From the NCBI GenBank assembly GCA_036278935.1, contig DASUKA010000057.1, forward strand, positions 23,085-87,084: DNA of 64,000 nucleotides. The letters are read 5' to 3'. A model generated the notes under the pieces. That model saw nothing but the letters and a program-made list of their open reading frames with translations. It was not told where the DNA came from and searched no databases. Positions 7,904 to 17,556 of this stretch are shown one piece after another (position 1 is the first letter of the stretch; each line of letters opens with the position of its first letter). The position numbers were made by a program, and so were the translations under genes. Source of the stretch: DASSNR01 sp036278935 (GTDB lineage: Bacteria > Gemmatimonadota > Gemmatimonadetes > Gemmatimonadales > Gemmatimonadaceae).

Positions 7904-10129
7904 TTAGCGGATGGTAAAGGCACCGAGCACGGCGAGCACGCCAATGACGAACACCCACGCGTAGGTGCCGACCTCGCCCGTCTGGAGTTGCGAGCCGATC
8001 CACCCCAACGACCGGGTGGCGAACGCCGCGCCGTTCACGAACAGGCCGTCGATGATCCCGGCGTCAATCACGCGCCAGAGCACATTGCGCGACCCCTGCA
8101 CGACGGGCGTGACGATCACCTCGTCCACCGCCTCGTCCACATAGTACTTGTCGGCGAGCACGCGCTGGATGCCATGCTCGGGCGCCGCCTGCGCCTTGGG
8201 CACGAGCGCCGCCGGCTTCAGCACCAGGACGGCCAGGGCGATGCCGGCGATGGCGATCAATACGGCCAGCGCCACCAGTCCGAGCTCGGTCCCGTGCCCC
8301 ACCTCGGCCGGCGTCCCGCCCGTGACCCGGAGCGCTGCCGCGCCCACGACGGGGTCCAGCCACCGCTCGAGCGCACCGACAGGACCCAGTGCATCCAGGA
8401 AGTTCGGCAGATTCACCCAGCCCCCCACCACGCTCAGCGCGCCGAGCGCAATCAACGGCCAGAGCATCACCCAGGAGGTCTCGTGCAGGTGCTTCGCTTC
8501 CTGCTCGCCGGTACGGTTCGGCCCGTGGAAGGTGTAGAGCATGAGGCGCGTCATGTAAATCGCGGTCAGGAACGCGCCCGCAAGCCCCAGCACGTACACC
8601 GCATATAGCAACCCGCTGCCCGGGATGCCAAGCCAGTGCGCGCTGGCGAGGGTAGAGTGACCGGCCCGCGCGAACACGCCGCCCAGAATCTCATCTTTCG
8701 AGAAGAAACCGGCAAACGGCGGAATGCCGGAAATTGCGAGCGTCGCAATCCACATGAGAATCCACGTCGCCGGCATATAGCGCCGGAGTCCTCCCATGTT
8801 CCGCATGTCCTGCGCATCCGCATGGCTGTCCGTGTGGTGATATGCCTCGTGCATGGCGTTGATCACCGCACCGGAGCCCAGGAAGAGCAGCGCCTTGAAG
8901 AAGGCGTGCGTCATGAGGTGGAACATCCCGGACACATACGCGCCCACTCCCGCGGCAATGAACATGTAGCCGAGTTGGGAGATGGTGGAGTACGCGAGGA
9001 CCTTCTTGATGTCCCACTGCTTGAGCCCGATCGTCGCGGCGAAGAATGCGGTCGCGGCCCCGATCACCGCCACCGTCAACTCCGCCACCGGCGCCATCGA
9101 AAAGAGAAACGAGCTGCGCGCGATCAGATAGACGCCGGCGGTCACCATCGTCGCGGCATGGATCAGTGCCGACACCGGCGTCGGGCCCTGCATGGCATCC
9201 GGGAGCCAGATGTAGAGCGGAATCTGTGCGCTCTTGCCCGTGCACCCGAGCAGGAAGAAGAGGCAGATGGCCGTCACCACGGCGCCGCCGACGGGCAGCA
9301 TGCCGACGTGCGCGGCCACGCCGGTGAAGTCGAGCGTACCCAGATTCGCCCAGAGCAGGAACATGGCGATCAGGAAGCCGAAATCGCCCACGCGGTTGAC
9401 GATGAAGGCCTTCTTGCCCGCGTCGGCGTTGATCTTGTCGTTGAACCAGAAGCCGATGAGGAGGTATGAGGCCAACCCGACCCCCTCCCATCCCACGAAC
9501 ATCACCGGGTAGCTCGCGCCAAGCACGAGCACCAGCATCAGCGCCACGAACAGGTTCAGGTACGCGAAATAGCGCGCGAAGCCGGGGTCGTCGCGCATGT
9601 ACCCGACGCTGAAGATGTGGATCAGCGTCCCGACGCCCGTGATGATGAGCACCATCATCATGGACAGCTGATCGAGCTGGAAGGCCCAGTCGATATGCAG
9701 GCTGCCCACCGGCATCCAGCTGAAGAACCGCTTGACGAACGGCTCGTGCATCTGCCCACTCACCTTCAGCATCGCGACGAACATGGCGACGGCGAGGGCG
9801 AAGGAGAGCGCGACGACCAATGGCCCGATGACGCCCGCGATCGACGCCACGCGGCTGCGGGCCTGCAGGTGGCTGTCCGTCCCGGGAGCGCCGGCGTGTT
9901 CCGCCTGCTGCTCGGCGAGTGCGTGCTCGACCCGCGCCGAGTGCGCATGGGAGGAGCCGTGCCCCGCTCCCGGATCGGCCGGCCCGGCATGGTAGGACGG
10001 CACGAGCGACAACAGTCCGTTCAGGACGAAGCCGATGAGCGGCAGGATGGGCAGCACCCATACGTACTCGGCGATCGTCCCGCTGAGTGGGTGCGCCCCC
10101 GCAACGGAGGCGAGCGGCTGGAGGAGCAT
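7904..10129 (-). CDS. nuoL: NADH-quinone oxidoreductase subunit L
   Basis: A 741-residue distal proton-pumping subunit of Complex I with the long lateral C-terminal helix. Landmarks include WEGVGLASYLLIGFWF near residue 205, GKSAQIPLYIWLPDAMQGPTPVSALIHAATMVTAGVYL (described here by its ends), KKVLAYSTISQLGYM and THAFFKALLFLGSGAVI. The ATG at 10129 overlaps the nuoK stop as TGATG. An insertion rich in His, Ala and Gly lies between the first and second helices (about residues 30-75). Total length is longer than the roughly 610 residues of E. coli, mainly through this loop and the C-terminal region. Confidence 0.95.
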   Translation of the reverse strand: MLLQPLASVAGAHPLSGTIAEYVWVLPILPLIGFVLNGLLSLVPSYHAGPADPGAGHGSSHAHSARVEHALAEQQAEHAGAPGTDSHLQARSRVASIAGVIGPLVVALSFALAVAMFVAMLKVSGQMHEPFVKRFFSWMPVGSLHIDWAFQLDQLSMMMVLIITGVGTLIHIFSVGYMRDDPGFARYFAYLNLFVALMLVLVLGASYPVMFVGWEGVGLASYLLIGFWFNDKINADAGKKAFIVNRVGDFGFLIAMFLLWANLGTLDFTGVAAHVGMLPVGGAVVTAICLFFLLGCTGKSAQIPLYIWLPDAMQGPTPVSALIHAATMVTAGVYLIARSSFLFSMAPVAELTVAVIGAATAFFAATIGLKQWDIKKVLAYSTISQLGYMFIAAGVGAYVSGMFHLMTHAFFKALLFLGSGAVINAMHEAYHHTDSHADAQDMRNMGGLRRYMPATWILMWIATLAISGIPPFAGFFSKDEILGGVFARAGHSTLASAHWLGIPGSGLLYAVYVLGLAGAFLTAIYMTRLMLYTFHGPNRTGEQEAKHLHETSWVMLWPLIALGALSVVGGWVNLPNFLDALGPVGALERWLDPVVGAAALRVTGGTPAEVGHGTELGLVALAVLIAIAGIALAVLVLKPAALVPKAQAAPEHGIQRVLADKYYVDEAVDEVIVTPVVQGSRNVLWRVIDAGIIDGLFVNGAAFATRSLGWIGSQLQTGEVGTYAWVFVIGVLAVLGAFTIR

Positions 10130-10422
10130 CACCCTTTCAGGATGTTGATGTTCTGGAGATCCACGGATTCGTGGTGTCGGAAGATCGAGATGATGATCGC
10201 CAGGCCGACCGCGGCCTCGGCGGCGGCCACTGTCATCACGAACAGCACGAACACCTGGCCCGTGATGCCGTAGAGCCGCGACAGCGCGATGAACGACAGA
10301 TTGACCGCGTTGAGCATCAGCTCCACGCACATGAAGATGATGATGGCGTTGCGACGGATGAGGACGCCGACCACGCCAATGGCGAACAGCACGGCCGAAA
10401 TGATCAACGATTCCGCGACCAT
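10129..10422 (-). CDS. nuoK: NADH-quinone oxidoreductase subunit K
   Basis: A 97-residue, three-helix subunit of the Complex I membrane arm. The conserved glutamates of the proton path are visible in MCVELMLNAVNLSFIA (mid-protein) and the VAAAEAAVGLAI segment. Length matches the usual 100 residues. The TGA stop overlaps the nuoL ATG, and the start lies one base from the nuoJ stop, so it is translationally coupled on both sides. Confidence 0.95.
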   Translation of the reverse strand: MVAESLIISAVLFAIGVVGVLIRRNAIIIFMCVELMLNAVNLSFIALSRLYGITGQVFVLFVMTVAAAEAAVGLAIIISIFRHHESVDLQNINILKG

Positions 10423-10423
10423 G

Positions 10424-10930
10424 TCACACTCTGCGTTTGGCGAGCACTACCGCGCCCACGATGGCGGCAAGCAGCAGCACGCTCGTGACCTCGAAGGCCA
10501 GGAGGTACTCGTTGAAGAGGGGCGCCGCGATGGAATTGACCACGTTCGCCTGTATCGGTGGCGTGGGGATCAGCGCCGGCAGCTTCTGCCGTCCGAGCAC
10601 CAGCAGCTCGGCCAGAAGCCCCAGCCCCAGCAGTCCGCCAAGGGCGCGCACTCCAGAGCGACGCAGATCGCCGCCAGCCAGCGGATGTCCCAGGTTGAGG
10701 AGCATGACCACGAACAGAAATACCACCATGATCGCCCCGGCGTACACCAGAATCTGGATGATCCCGATGAACTGCGCGCCCAGCATGATGTAGAGCACCG
10801 CCAGGCTGAACATCGTGTTCACGAGCCAGAGCGCGGCCGCCACTGGGCTCTTGCGCGTCACGAACGCCAGAGCGGACGCGACGGCAATGAGCGCGAACAG
10901 ATAGAAGAAGAACTGGTAGAAGAACGTCAC
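10424..10930 (-). CDS. nuoJ: NADH-quinone oxidoreductase subunit J
   Basis: A 168-residue membrane subunit of Complex I with five predicted helices. The family core AALWLVNTMFSLAVLYIMLGAQFI and the following YAGAIMVVFLFVVMLLNL are present and contain the pi-bulge region near the quinone tunnel. The ATG overlaps the nuoI stop by four bases (ATGA). Confidence 0.93.
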   Translation of the reverse strand: MTFFYQFFFYLFALIAVASALAFVTRKSPVAAALWLVNTMFSLAVLYIMLGAQFIGIIQILVYAGAIMVVFLFVVMLLNLGHPLAGGDLRRSGVRALGGLLGLGLLAELLVLGRQKLPALIPTPPIQANVVNSIAAPLFNEYLLAFEVTSVLLLAAIVGAVVLAKRRV

Positions 10931-11424
10931 TCGCCCTTGGGGTCAGCGGGGTCCCAGAGTTCGCACACGGGGTGCGTCTGCGCCGTCAACCGCTCCAGAT
11001 CGTAGACGAATCCGGCCCGGCTGTATTCGGCGTTCTCGTAGTGCCGCCCGACGTGGATGGCCTCCTCCGGACACACTTCCTGGCAATAGCCGCAGAAGAT
11101 GCACCGGAACTCATCGATCTCGTAGATGAGTGGATACCGGTTGCCGTTTTCATCCTCACCGGGCACCAGCTTGATACAGTTGGCCGGGCAGATCTGCGGA
11201 CACAGCCCGCAGGCCACGCACTTGGCCTTCCCGTTCTCATCGGTGAGCATGCGGTGCGTGCCACGCCACCGTGGTGAGATCGGGTACTTCTCGTTGGGGT
11301 ACTGGACCGTCACCTTGTGCGGGTTGGTGAGGTGCTTGAACGTCAACGCCATCCCCTTCAGCATGGCCCGCACGTAGCTCACCTGCTCAACGGGGCGCTC
11401 CAACACTGTCACGCCGATCGCCAT
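10927..11424 (-). CDS. nuoI: NADH-quinone oxidoreductase subunit I
   Basis: A 165-residue ferredoxin-like subunit of Complex I carrying clusters N6a and N6b. Two CxxCxxCxxxCP motifs are visible, CVACGLCPQICP near residue 69 and CIFCGYCQEVCP near residue 109. It passes electrons from the peripheral arm toward NuoB. It starts one base after the nuoH stop and overlaps nuoJ by four bases. Confidence 0.95.
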   Translation of the reverse strand: MAIGVTVLERPVEQVSYVRAMLKGMALTFKHLTNPHKVTVQYPNEKYPISPRWRGTHRMLTDENGKAKCVACGLCPQICPANCIKLVPGEDENGNRYPLIYEIDEFRCIFCGYCQEVCPEEAIHVGRHYENAEYSRAGFVYDLERLTAQTHPVCELWDPADPKGE

Positions 11425-11425
11425 C

Positions 11426-12715
11426 TCAGTCGCCCTCGCTCGGCGCCAGCGCCGATTGCACGCTCATGGCCCGCAGCCGGCGAAGCTCCTGGTTGGAGAT
11501 CCGCGAGTACGCCGGACTCACAATGCGCCCGCGGTCCAGGATGAGGAACACCAGCACCGCGAGCACGACGTTCAGGACGCCGAGGATCGCAAGGTAGGCT
11601 CCGCTCCCGCGCGCAATGCCCAGCGCGTCCAGCGCCAGCACCGCGCCCGAGATCACGACGATATAGCCCAGCGCCAGCGGCAGCATGACCTTCCAGCCGA
11701 GCGACATGAGCTGATCATAGCGGAAGCGCGGCAGCGTCCACCGTACCCACATGTACAGGAAGAGGAAGAACAGGACCTTGACGCCGAACACCACAAGCGT
11801 GGCGACGGTCTTGAGCACCGTCCACGGCACCACATTGTCCCAATGTGTGAAGGGAATATCCCATCCGCCAAAGAAGAGCGTCACCATCAACGCGCTCGCG
11901 GTCACCATGTTCGAGTACTCCGCGATGAAGAACATGGAGAACTTCATCGCGCTGTATTCGGTATGGTAGCCGGCGATGAGTTCTGACTCCGCCTCCGGCA
12001 GATCGAACGGCAGCCGGTTGGTTTCCGCGAATGCCGATACGAGAAAGATGAAGAACGCGATCAGAAGCAGGATGACGTTCCAGCCCATGCTCTGCTGCTG
12101 GCGGATGATCTCGCCCAGCGAGACGTTGCCGGCGAGCAGTAACACGGTGATGGTGGACATCCCCATCGCGATCTCGTAGGAGACCATCTGGGCGCTCGAT
12201 CGGAGCCCGCCCAACAACGAGTATTTGTTGTTCGACGCCCATCCGGCCAGCACGATGCCATAGACACCCAGCGATGCGATGGCGAGAACGTACAGAAATC
12301 CGATCGGGGCGTCGGCCACAACCATCGGCACCAGCCCCTTGGGTGTGGGGAGAGGCGAGGCGAACGGGATGACCGCGAAGGTGAGCAGCGCGGGGATGAA
12401 GGCGAGCATCGGCGCCAGGATGAACAGCGGCTTGTACGCTGCCTCCGGGTAGGTCTCTTCCTTCATGAAGTTCTTGACGCCGTCCGCCAGCGGCTGCAAC
12501 AGCCCACCCGGCCCAACGCGGTTGGGACCGAGCCGGTTCTGAATCCACGCCGAGATCTTGCGCTCAGCCAGCGTCAACATGGCCACCGTCACCATGATGA
12601 CGGTGAAGACGACAATGATCTTGATGATCTCGAAGATGAGCCACCAGCCCAGCGACGGCTCCTGCCCGGCCGCGGCGGCGGCCTGTAGAAGTACGAGCGA
12701 GATCCCCGCGGTCAT
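11426..12715 (-). CDS. nuoH: NADH-quinone oxidoreductase subunit H
   Basis: A 429-residue membrane subunit that forms much of the quinone-binding chamber of Complex I. The signature ERKISAWIQNRLGPNRVGP near residue 50 and the FAETNRLPFDLPEAESEL loop near residue 233, with its conserved acidic residues, identify it. Around eight to nine helices are seen. The C-terminus is about 60 residues longer than E. coli NuoH and ends in a charged cytoplasmic tail. The ATG overlaps the nuoG stop by four bases. Confidence 0.95.
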   Translation of the reverse strand: MTAGISLVLLQAAAAAGQEPSLGWWLIFEIIKIIVVFTVIMVTVAMLTLAERKISAWIQNRLGPNRVGPGGLLQPLADGVKNFMKEETYPEAAYKPLFILAPMLAFIPALLTFAVIPFASPLPTPKGLVPMVVADAPIGFLYVLAIASLGVYGIVLAGWASNNKYSLLGGLRSSAQMVSYEIAMGMSTITVLLLAGNVSLGEIIRQQQSMGWNVILLLIAFFIFLVSAFAETNRLPFDLPEAESELIAGYHTEYSAMKFSMFFIAEYSNMVTASALMVTLFFGGWDIPFTHWDNVVPWTVLKTVATLVVFGVKVLFFLFLYMWVRWTLPRFRYDQLMSLGWKVMLPLALGYIVVISGAVLALDALGIARGSGAYLAILGVLNVVLAVLVFLILDRGRIVSPAYSRISNQELRRLRAMSVQSALAPSEGD

Positions 12716-14283
12716 CGCGCCACCCCGGCACTCTCGGCGTCGCCGGAGAGCATCTGCCCCCGGAGGCCAAGGGTGTCATACGTCATGCCAGCGAATTCGG
12801 GGCGCGCGCCGGCGAGCGCCCCGAACGCCTCGCTGGCGAGAAAGTAGCCGCCACGTCCGCCGAGCAGAGTGAGCAGATCACCGGCCGCCCACCAGACCGG
12901 GCGCGCCATGCCCGGCGGCGCCTTGGCCTGCATGTAGCGCTGGACGCGCCCACGCAGGTTGGTGAATGTGCCCTCCTCTTCCGCCATGTTGGTGGTGGGG
13001 AGGACAACCGCGGCGGTCCGCGCCACCTCGGGGAGCGTGGGACCCAGCACAATGATCGCGCTGGCGCTGGCGAGCGTGTCGGCGTCGAGGTCATGTAGGT
13101 CGTCGCCCGCCACGAGAAGCACCTCGTCCGGCTGAAGGCCCGCGAGCGGCGTGTCGGACTTCTCGAAGCCCAGCATCTCCGCGCCGCGCACGTTCGCCGC
13201 ACGCTCGGCCCGCAAGGCAAGATCGGGAACGCCGGGCAACGGCGCTTCCGCGCCCCGCTCCACGCGGAATGTTCCGCGCCCACCCGTCTGCTCCACAAGC
13301 TCCGAAAGCAGGTACAGCGACTCGTTCGACAACATGGGGCTCACCAGCGCGTGCACCCGCTTGCCATTCAGCAGCATACCCGCGGCGTGCAGCGCCCGAT
13401 CCCAGTCCGCCGCCGCGAGTCGGTCACCCTGGCGCACCAGCGGAGCCTCCACACGATCGGTTCGGTTCATCCACCGATAGTTGAGCCGTCCATGATCACA
13501 GAGGAAATACTGGTTGACGTCGCCATTCGGGCGCGGGCGCATGCGGACTACCATGTTATCCCGCGTCTCCAGAATGGCATTGCACCCCTGGCTGCAATTC
13601 GGACAGATGGAGGGCGTGCGGTCGAGCTCCCACGCGCGCGCCTTGTTCAGGAAATCCTTGGAGACGAGCGCGCCAACCGGGCACAGATCGATCACGTTCC
13701 CCGCCCAAGGATGCGTCAGGTCTCTCCCCTCGAACTTGCCGATGACGGCCCGATCGCCGCGCTCGCTCACGTTGAGCACGGGATCATGCGCCACGTCGTC
13801 CATGAAGCGCACACACCGCGTACAGAGGATGCATCGGTTGGTCACGTACAACACGTCCCCACCGAAGTCCTCCGCCGGATTGAACCGCTTGGGCTCCTTG
13901 AGCCGGCCGTGGGCGCGCCCCTCGCGATACGTGTAGTCCTGGAGCTCGCATTCACCCGCCTGATCGCAGATCGGGCAGTCGAGCGGGTGGTTGATCAGCA
14001 GGAACTCCAGCACGCCCTTTCGCGCCTCGAGCGACTTCTCCGAGTGCACATGCACCACCTGGCCTTCAGCAACGGCGGTGGCACAGGCGGGGGCGAGCTT
14101 TGGAGCCTTCTCCACCTCGACCAGACACATGCGGCATACGCCGGCAACCGGAAGCCCGGGATGATAGCAATAGTGTGGAATCAGCACGCCCGCCGTCTTG
14201 GCGGCTTCCAGAATGGAGGTACCCGCGGGCACCGCTACCTGTCGGCCCTCGATGGTGAGCGTCACCAGTGAAGCGTCGGCCAT
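12712..14283 (-). CDS. nuoG: NADH-quinone oxidoreductase subunit G, short form
   Basis: A 523-residue iron-sulfur subunit of the Complex I peripheral arm. Seen in order are a [2Fe-2S] ferredoxin domain (HYCYHPGLPVAGVCRMC), the His-Cys3 cluster site HPLDCPICDQAGEC, the CILCTRCVRFMDD cluster site, and the CPNCSQGCN site near residue 222 that opens the molybdopterin-oxidoreductase-like domain. That domain is short, so the protein lacks the last 200 to 350 residues of long NuoG forms. I chose the ATG at 14283 because it precedes MADASLVTLTIEG, four bases after the nuoF stop. Four-base overlap with nuoH. Confidence 0.93.
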   Translation of the reverse strand: MADASLVTLTIEGRQVAVPAGTSILEAAKTAGVLIPHYCYHPGLPVAGVCRMCLVEVEKAPKLAPACATAVAEGQVVHVHSEKSLEARKGVLEFLLINHPLDCPICDQAGECELQDYTYREGRAHGRLKEPKRFNPAEDFGGDVLYVTNRCILCTRCVRFMDDVAHDPVLNVSERGDRAVIGKFEGRDLTHPWAGNVIDLCPVGALVSKDFLNKARAWELDRTPSICPNCSQGCNAILETRDNMVVRMRPRPNGDVNQYFLCDHGRLNYRWMNRTDRVEAPLVRQGDRLAAADWDRALHAAGMLLNGKRVHALVSPMLSNESLYLLSELVEQTGGRGTFRVERGAEAPLPGVPDLALRAERAANVRGAEMLGFEKSDTPLAGLQPDEVLLVAGDDLHDLDADTLASASAIIVLGPTLPEVARTAAVVLPTTNMAEEEGTFTNLRGRVQRYMQAKAPPGMARPVWWAAGDLLTLLGGRGGYFLASEAFGALAGARPEFAGMTYDTLGLRGQMLSGDAESAGVAR

Positions 14284-14287
14284 GATA

Positions 14288-15601
14288 TTATGCTGCGGCG
14301 CGCGCGCCCATGGGGCAGCGCTTGCCGGTAATGTGAGCCTCGAACTCGTCGCGGAACTTCTGGATGCCGGACACGACCGGCGCCGCACACGAATCGCTGA
14401 GCACGCAGATCGTCTTGCCTGTCATGTTCTCCGAGAGGTTGAGCAGGGTGTCGAGATCGTCCATGGTCCCACCGCCGGCCTCGATTCGCTCCAGGATCCG
14501 CGTGACCCACGCGGTGCCCTCGCGACACTGCGTGCACTGGGCACAGCTCTCGTGCGCGTAGAAGCGCGCCAGCCGGGCGATAAGCTTGACCATGCACTGG
14601 TCGTCGTCGAACACGATCACGCCGCCCGAGCCCAGCATCGAGCCCTGCTCCACGAAGCCCTCGTAATCCATCCGCGTGGCTTCCGCCTCCGCCATTGTCT
14701 GGATGGGCACGGAGGAGCCCCCCGGAATCACGGCCTTGAAGGTGCGTCCCGGCAGCGGACCGCCGCACACGTCGTAGAGGAAGTCCTTGAACGGGAAGCC
14801 CAGCACGACCTCATAATTGCCGGGCTTCGCGACATTGCCGCACACCGAGAACAGCTTGGTGCCCGCGCTCTTGGGGCTGGAGAGCGACATCGACTTGTAC
14901 CACTCGGCGCCGCGATTCAGGATGTGCGGTACCGCGGCCAGCGTTTCCACATTGTTGATCGTGGTGGGCTTGCCGAATAGCCCGGCCACCGCCGGAAAGG
15001 GCGGCTTGATGCGTGGGTTGCCGCGTCGCCCCTCGAGCGAGTTCATGAGGGCGGTCTCTTCGCCGCAGATATAGGCTCCCGCGCCCTTGTGGACATGCAC
15101 GTCCACGCGCTTGCCCGTGCCCATGGCGTTGGCGCCGAGGATGCCCGCAGCGTACGCTTCCCGCACGGCCGCATCCATTGCACGCAACGGCTCCGTGAAC
15201 TCTCCGCGGATGTAGATGTAGCAGGTCTCCGCCCCGATGGCGTAGGCGCCAATGGCACATCCCTCGATGAGGGCATGCGGTGTCCACCGCATGATCTCGC
15301 GGTCCTTGAAGGTGCCGGGCTCCGATTCGTCCGCGTTGCAGCAGAGATAATGCGGCTTGCCGTCGCCAGGCTTCATGAACGACCACTTCATTCCCGTGGG
15401 GAAGCCGGCGCCGCCGCGGCCGCGCAGCCCGGACTCCTTCACGATCGCCACGATGGCCGACGGCTCCATGCCCAGCGCCCGCTCCAGCGCCTGATACCCG
15501 CCAAGCGAGCGCCAGGTGGTGAGGGAGCGAGCAGCCGGATTGCCGAAGTGCTCCGAGAGGAGCGGTGTTTCGCTTGGATGAGAGGGATGTGGAAAGCCCA
15601 T
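14288..15601 (-). CDS. nuoF: NADH-quinone oxidoreductase subunit F
   Basis: A 437-residue flavoprotein of Complex I that binds NADH and FMN and carries cluster N3. The glycine-rich FMN/NADH region GLRGRGGAGFPTGMKW, the CNADESEPGTFKDRE segment and the cluster motif ESCAQCTQCREG are all present. The ATG at 15601 overlaps the nuoE stop as TGATG and starts a protein of the usual length; the open frame continues upstream into nuoE but has no support. Confidence 0.95.
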   Translation of the reverse strand: MGFPHPSHPSETPLLSEHFGNPAARSLTTWRSLGGYQALERALGMEPSAIVAIVKESGLRGRGGAGFPTGMKWSFMKPGDGKPHYLCCNADESEPGTFKDREIMRWTPHALIEGCAIGAYAIGAETCYIYIRGEFTEPLRAMDAAVREAYAAGILGANAMGTGKRVDVHVHKGAGAYICGEETALMNSLEGRRGNPRIKPPFPAVAGLFGKPTTINNVETLAAVPHILNRGAEWYKSMSLSSPKSAGTKLFSVCGNVAKPGNYEVVLGFPFKDFLYDVCGGPLPGRTFKAVIPGGSSVPIQTMAEAEATRMDYEGFVEQGSMLGSGGVIVFDDDQCMVKLIARLARFYAHESCAQCTQCREGTAWVTRILERIEAGGGTMDDLDTLLNLSENMTGKTICVLSDSCAAPVVSGIQKFRDEFEAHITGKRCPMGARAAA

Positions 15602-16161
15602 CAGCGCAATTCCGCGAGAAGCTCCGGCACCCTGGCGGGTGTCACGGATTCGATGAACTCGTCGTTGACCATGACGGGGGTGGCAAAGCCGCATGCGCCC
15701 AGGCACTCGACTTCGATCACGGTGTATCGCCCGTCAGGCGAGGTGAGGCCGAGCTCGCCGCACCCCGTGTGCTCCAGGAACGCCTTCACCACCTCCTCGG
15801 CCCCGCAGGCGCCGCACGGGGAGGTCGTACATACCTGAATGAAGTGCTGCCCCACCGGGTGCTGGTGGTACATGGTGTAGAAGGTGACGACGCCCTTCAC
15901 GTACGCCGGCGTGAGGCGGAGCACCTCCGCCACTTCCGCCATGGCGGCCTCGCTCACCCACCCACGCTCGTGCTGCACCATCCAGAGCGCCGGCAACAGC
16001 GCCGCCATCCTGGTGGGATAGCGCGTCAGGAGCTCGTCGAGCTCACGGCGCACCTCGCCCGTGAACACGGGCTCGTAGTCTTCCTGGTGCGGGTGCCCGC
16101 CATTCGCGCCGTGCGGAGCGCGCTCGGCGGCCGCCGCGCTTCCCTTCTCGTCAACCGTCAT
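15601..16161 (-). CDS. nuoE: NADH-quinone oxidoreductase subunit E
   Basis: A 186-residue thioredoxin-fold subunit of Complex I with the [2Fe-2S] cluster N1a. The four ligand cysteines are in CTTSPCGACGAEE near residue 110 and VECLGACGFATPV near residue 150. The first 30 residues are polar and variable. It is separated from nuoD by 49 bases, the widest gap inside the nuoA-N block. Confidence 0.94.
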   Translation of the reverse strand: MTVDEKGSAAAAERAPHGANGGHPHQEDYEPVFTGEVRRELDELLTRYPTRMAALLPALWMVQHERGWVSEAAMAEVAEVLRLTPAYVKGVVTFYTMYHQHPVGQHFIQVCTTSPCGACGAEEVVKAFLEHTGCGELGLTSPDGRYTVIEVECLGACGFATPVMVNDEFIESVTPARVPELLAELR

Positions 16162-16210
16162 CGCGCGATCTCCCTGATCGGGTGCGGGGTGGCGGCCCGG
16201 GTCATGTCGC

Positions 16211-17551
16211 TCATCGGTCGATTTCTCCCATCACGATATCGATGCTGGCGTTGATGGCGATGACATCTGAGAGCAGCGTGCCTTCCACCATCTTCGGAAT
16301 CGCCGACAGGTTCACGAACGACGGCGGGCGGATGCGCCAGCGCACCGGCTTGGCCGTGCCGTCGGACACGAAGTAGTATCCCTTCTCCCCCTTCGGGCTC
16401 TCCACCGCGACGTAGCACTCGCCGATGGGCGGACGCGGCCCTTCCATCACCTGCTTGAAGTGATGGATCATCGACTCCATGTCACTCATGGCGTCCGACT
16501 TGGGCGGTAGAATGACCCGATGGTCCGAGCAGTTCACCGGTCCATCGGGCAACCGGTCGGCCGCCTGCTGCAGAATGCGCACGGACTGGCGCAGCTCCTC
16601 CATGCGGACGAGATACCGGTCATACACATCGCCGTGCGTCCCGACGGGGACGTCGAATTCATACGTCTCGTACTCGAGATACGGGAAATCCTTTCGGACG
16701 TCGTACGCCACGCCGGAGGCGCGAAGCAGCGGACCGGAGAGCCCGTAGTTGGTGGCTTCGTCGGGACTCATCGCGCCCAGTCCCACCGTGCGTCCCACCC
16801 AGATGGCGTTGGTGGTGAGCATCCGGTCGATCTCATCGATGGTCCGGGGAAAGGTCGACAGGAAGGCACGGAGCCCGTCCATCCAGCCATCCGGTATGTC
16901 GGCCGCCATCCCTCCCACGCGCGTTGCGCTGGTGGTCAGGCGCGCCCCCACCCACGCATCGAAGAGTCGATAGACGTTCTCCCGCTCGTCGAACGCCCAG
17001 AGGAAGGGCGTGAAGGCACCGATGTCGATGCAGGTGGTCCCCAGCCATACCAGGTGCGAGATGATACGCGACAGCTCGCTCGCGATCACGCGCAGTACCG
17101 TGCAGCGTGGGGTGATCTCCACGCCGAAGAGCCGCTCCGCACCGAGCGCGAACGCCACGTTGTTCCCCATCGAGTTGAGATAGTCTTCCCGGTCCGTCCA
17201 GGGGATGATCTGGTTGTACTGGCGGTACTCACCGATCTTCTCGAAACCGCAATGCAGATAGCCGACGTGCGGAATGCACCGGACCACCGTCTCGCCATCC
17301 AGCTCGAGGACGAGGCGGAGGACGCCGTGCGTGGCGGGGTGCTGCGGCCCGATGTTGATGAGCATGTGCTCGCCCGCGAGGTCCGGCTCCGCGAGCTGGA
17401 CGGTCTCGAACGTGACCGGGCTGCCGGTCTGGAGCTGAGCGAGGGTGCCTTCCTCAGTGACGGTGACGGGTGTGCGAATAGGACGCCCTTGCGCATCAAC
17501 TCCGGGCGTTCCCAGCGCCATCTCGACGGTACGCTTATTCGTCGTCCCCAT
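16211..17551 (-). CDS. nuoD: NADH-quinone oxidoreductase subunit D
   Basis: A 446-residue 49-kDa-type subunit forming the quinone-reduction site of Complex I with NuoB. Signatures are NIGPQHPATHGVLRLVLELD near residue 65 and the CIPHVGYLHCGFEKIGEYR segment. It is a separate polypeptide, not fused to NuoC. An N-terminal extension of about 60 residues is variable and polar. The ATG at 17551 lies five bases after the nuoC stop. Confidence 0.95.
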   Translation of the reverse strand: MGTTNKRTVEMALGTPGVDAQGRPIRTPVTVTEEGTLAQLQTGSPVTFETVQLAEPDLAGEHMLINIGPQHPATHGVLRLVLELDGETVVRCIPHVGYLHCGFEKIGEYRQYNQIIPWTDREDYLNSMGNNVAFALGAERLFGVEITPRCTVLRVIASELSRIISHLVWLGTTCIDIGAFTPFLWAFDERENVYRLFDAWVGARLTTSATRVGGMAADIPDGWMDGLRAFLSTFPRTIDEIDRMLTTNAIWVGRTVGLGAMSPDEATNYGLSGPLLRASGVAYDVRKDFPYLEYETYEFDVPVGTHGDVYDRYLVRMEELRQSVRILQQAADRLPDGPVNCSDHRVILPPKSDAMSDMESMIHHFKQVMEGPRPPIGECYVAVESPKGEKGYYFVSDGTAKPVRWRIRPPSFVNLSAIPKMVEGTLLSDVIAINASIDIVMGEIDR

Positions 17552-17556
17552 ACGTC

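Noticed and set aside
6577..7917. A 446-residue plus-strand frame within nuoM
   Set aside because: Extremely rich in His, Glu, Gln and Arg, as expected for the reverse of a membrane-protein gene; no ribosome site or homologue-like motif.
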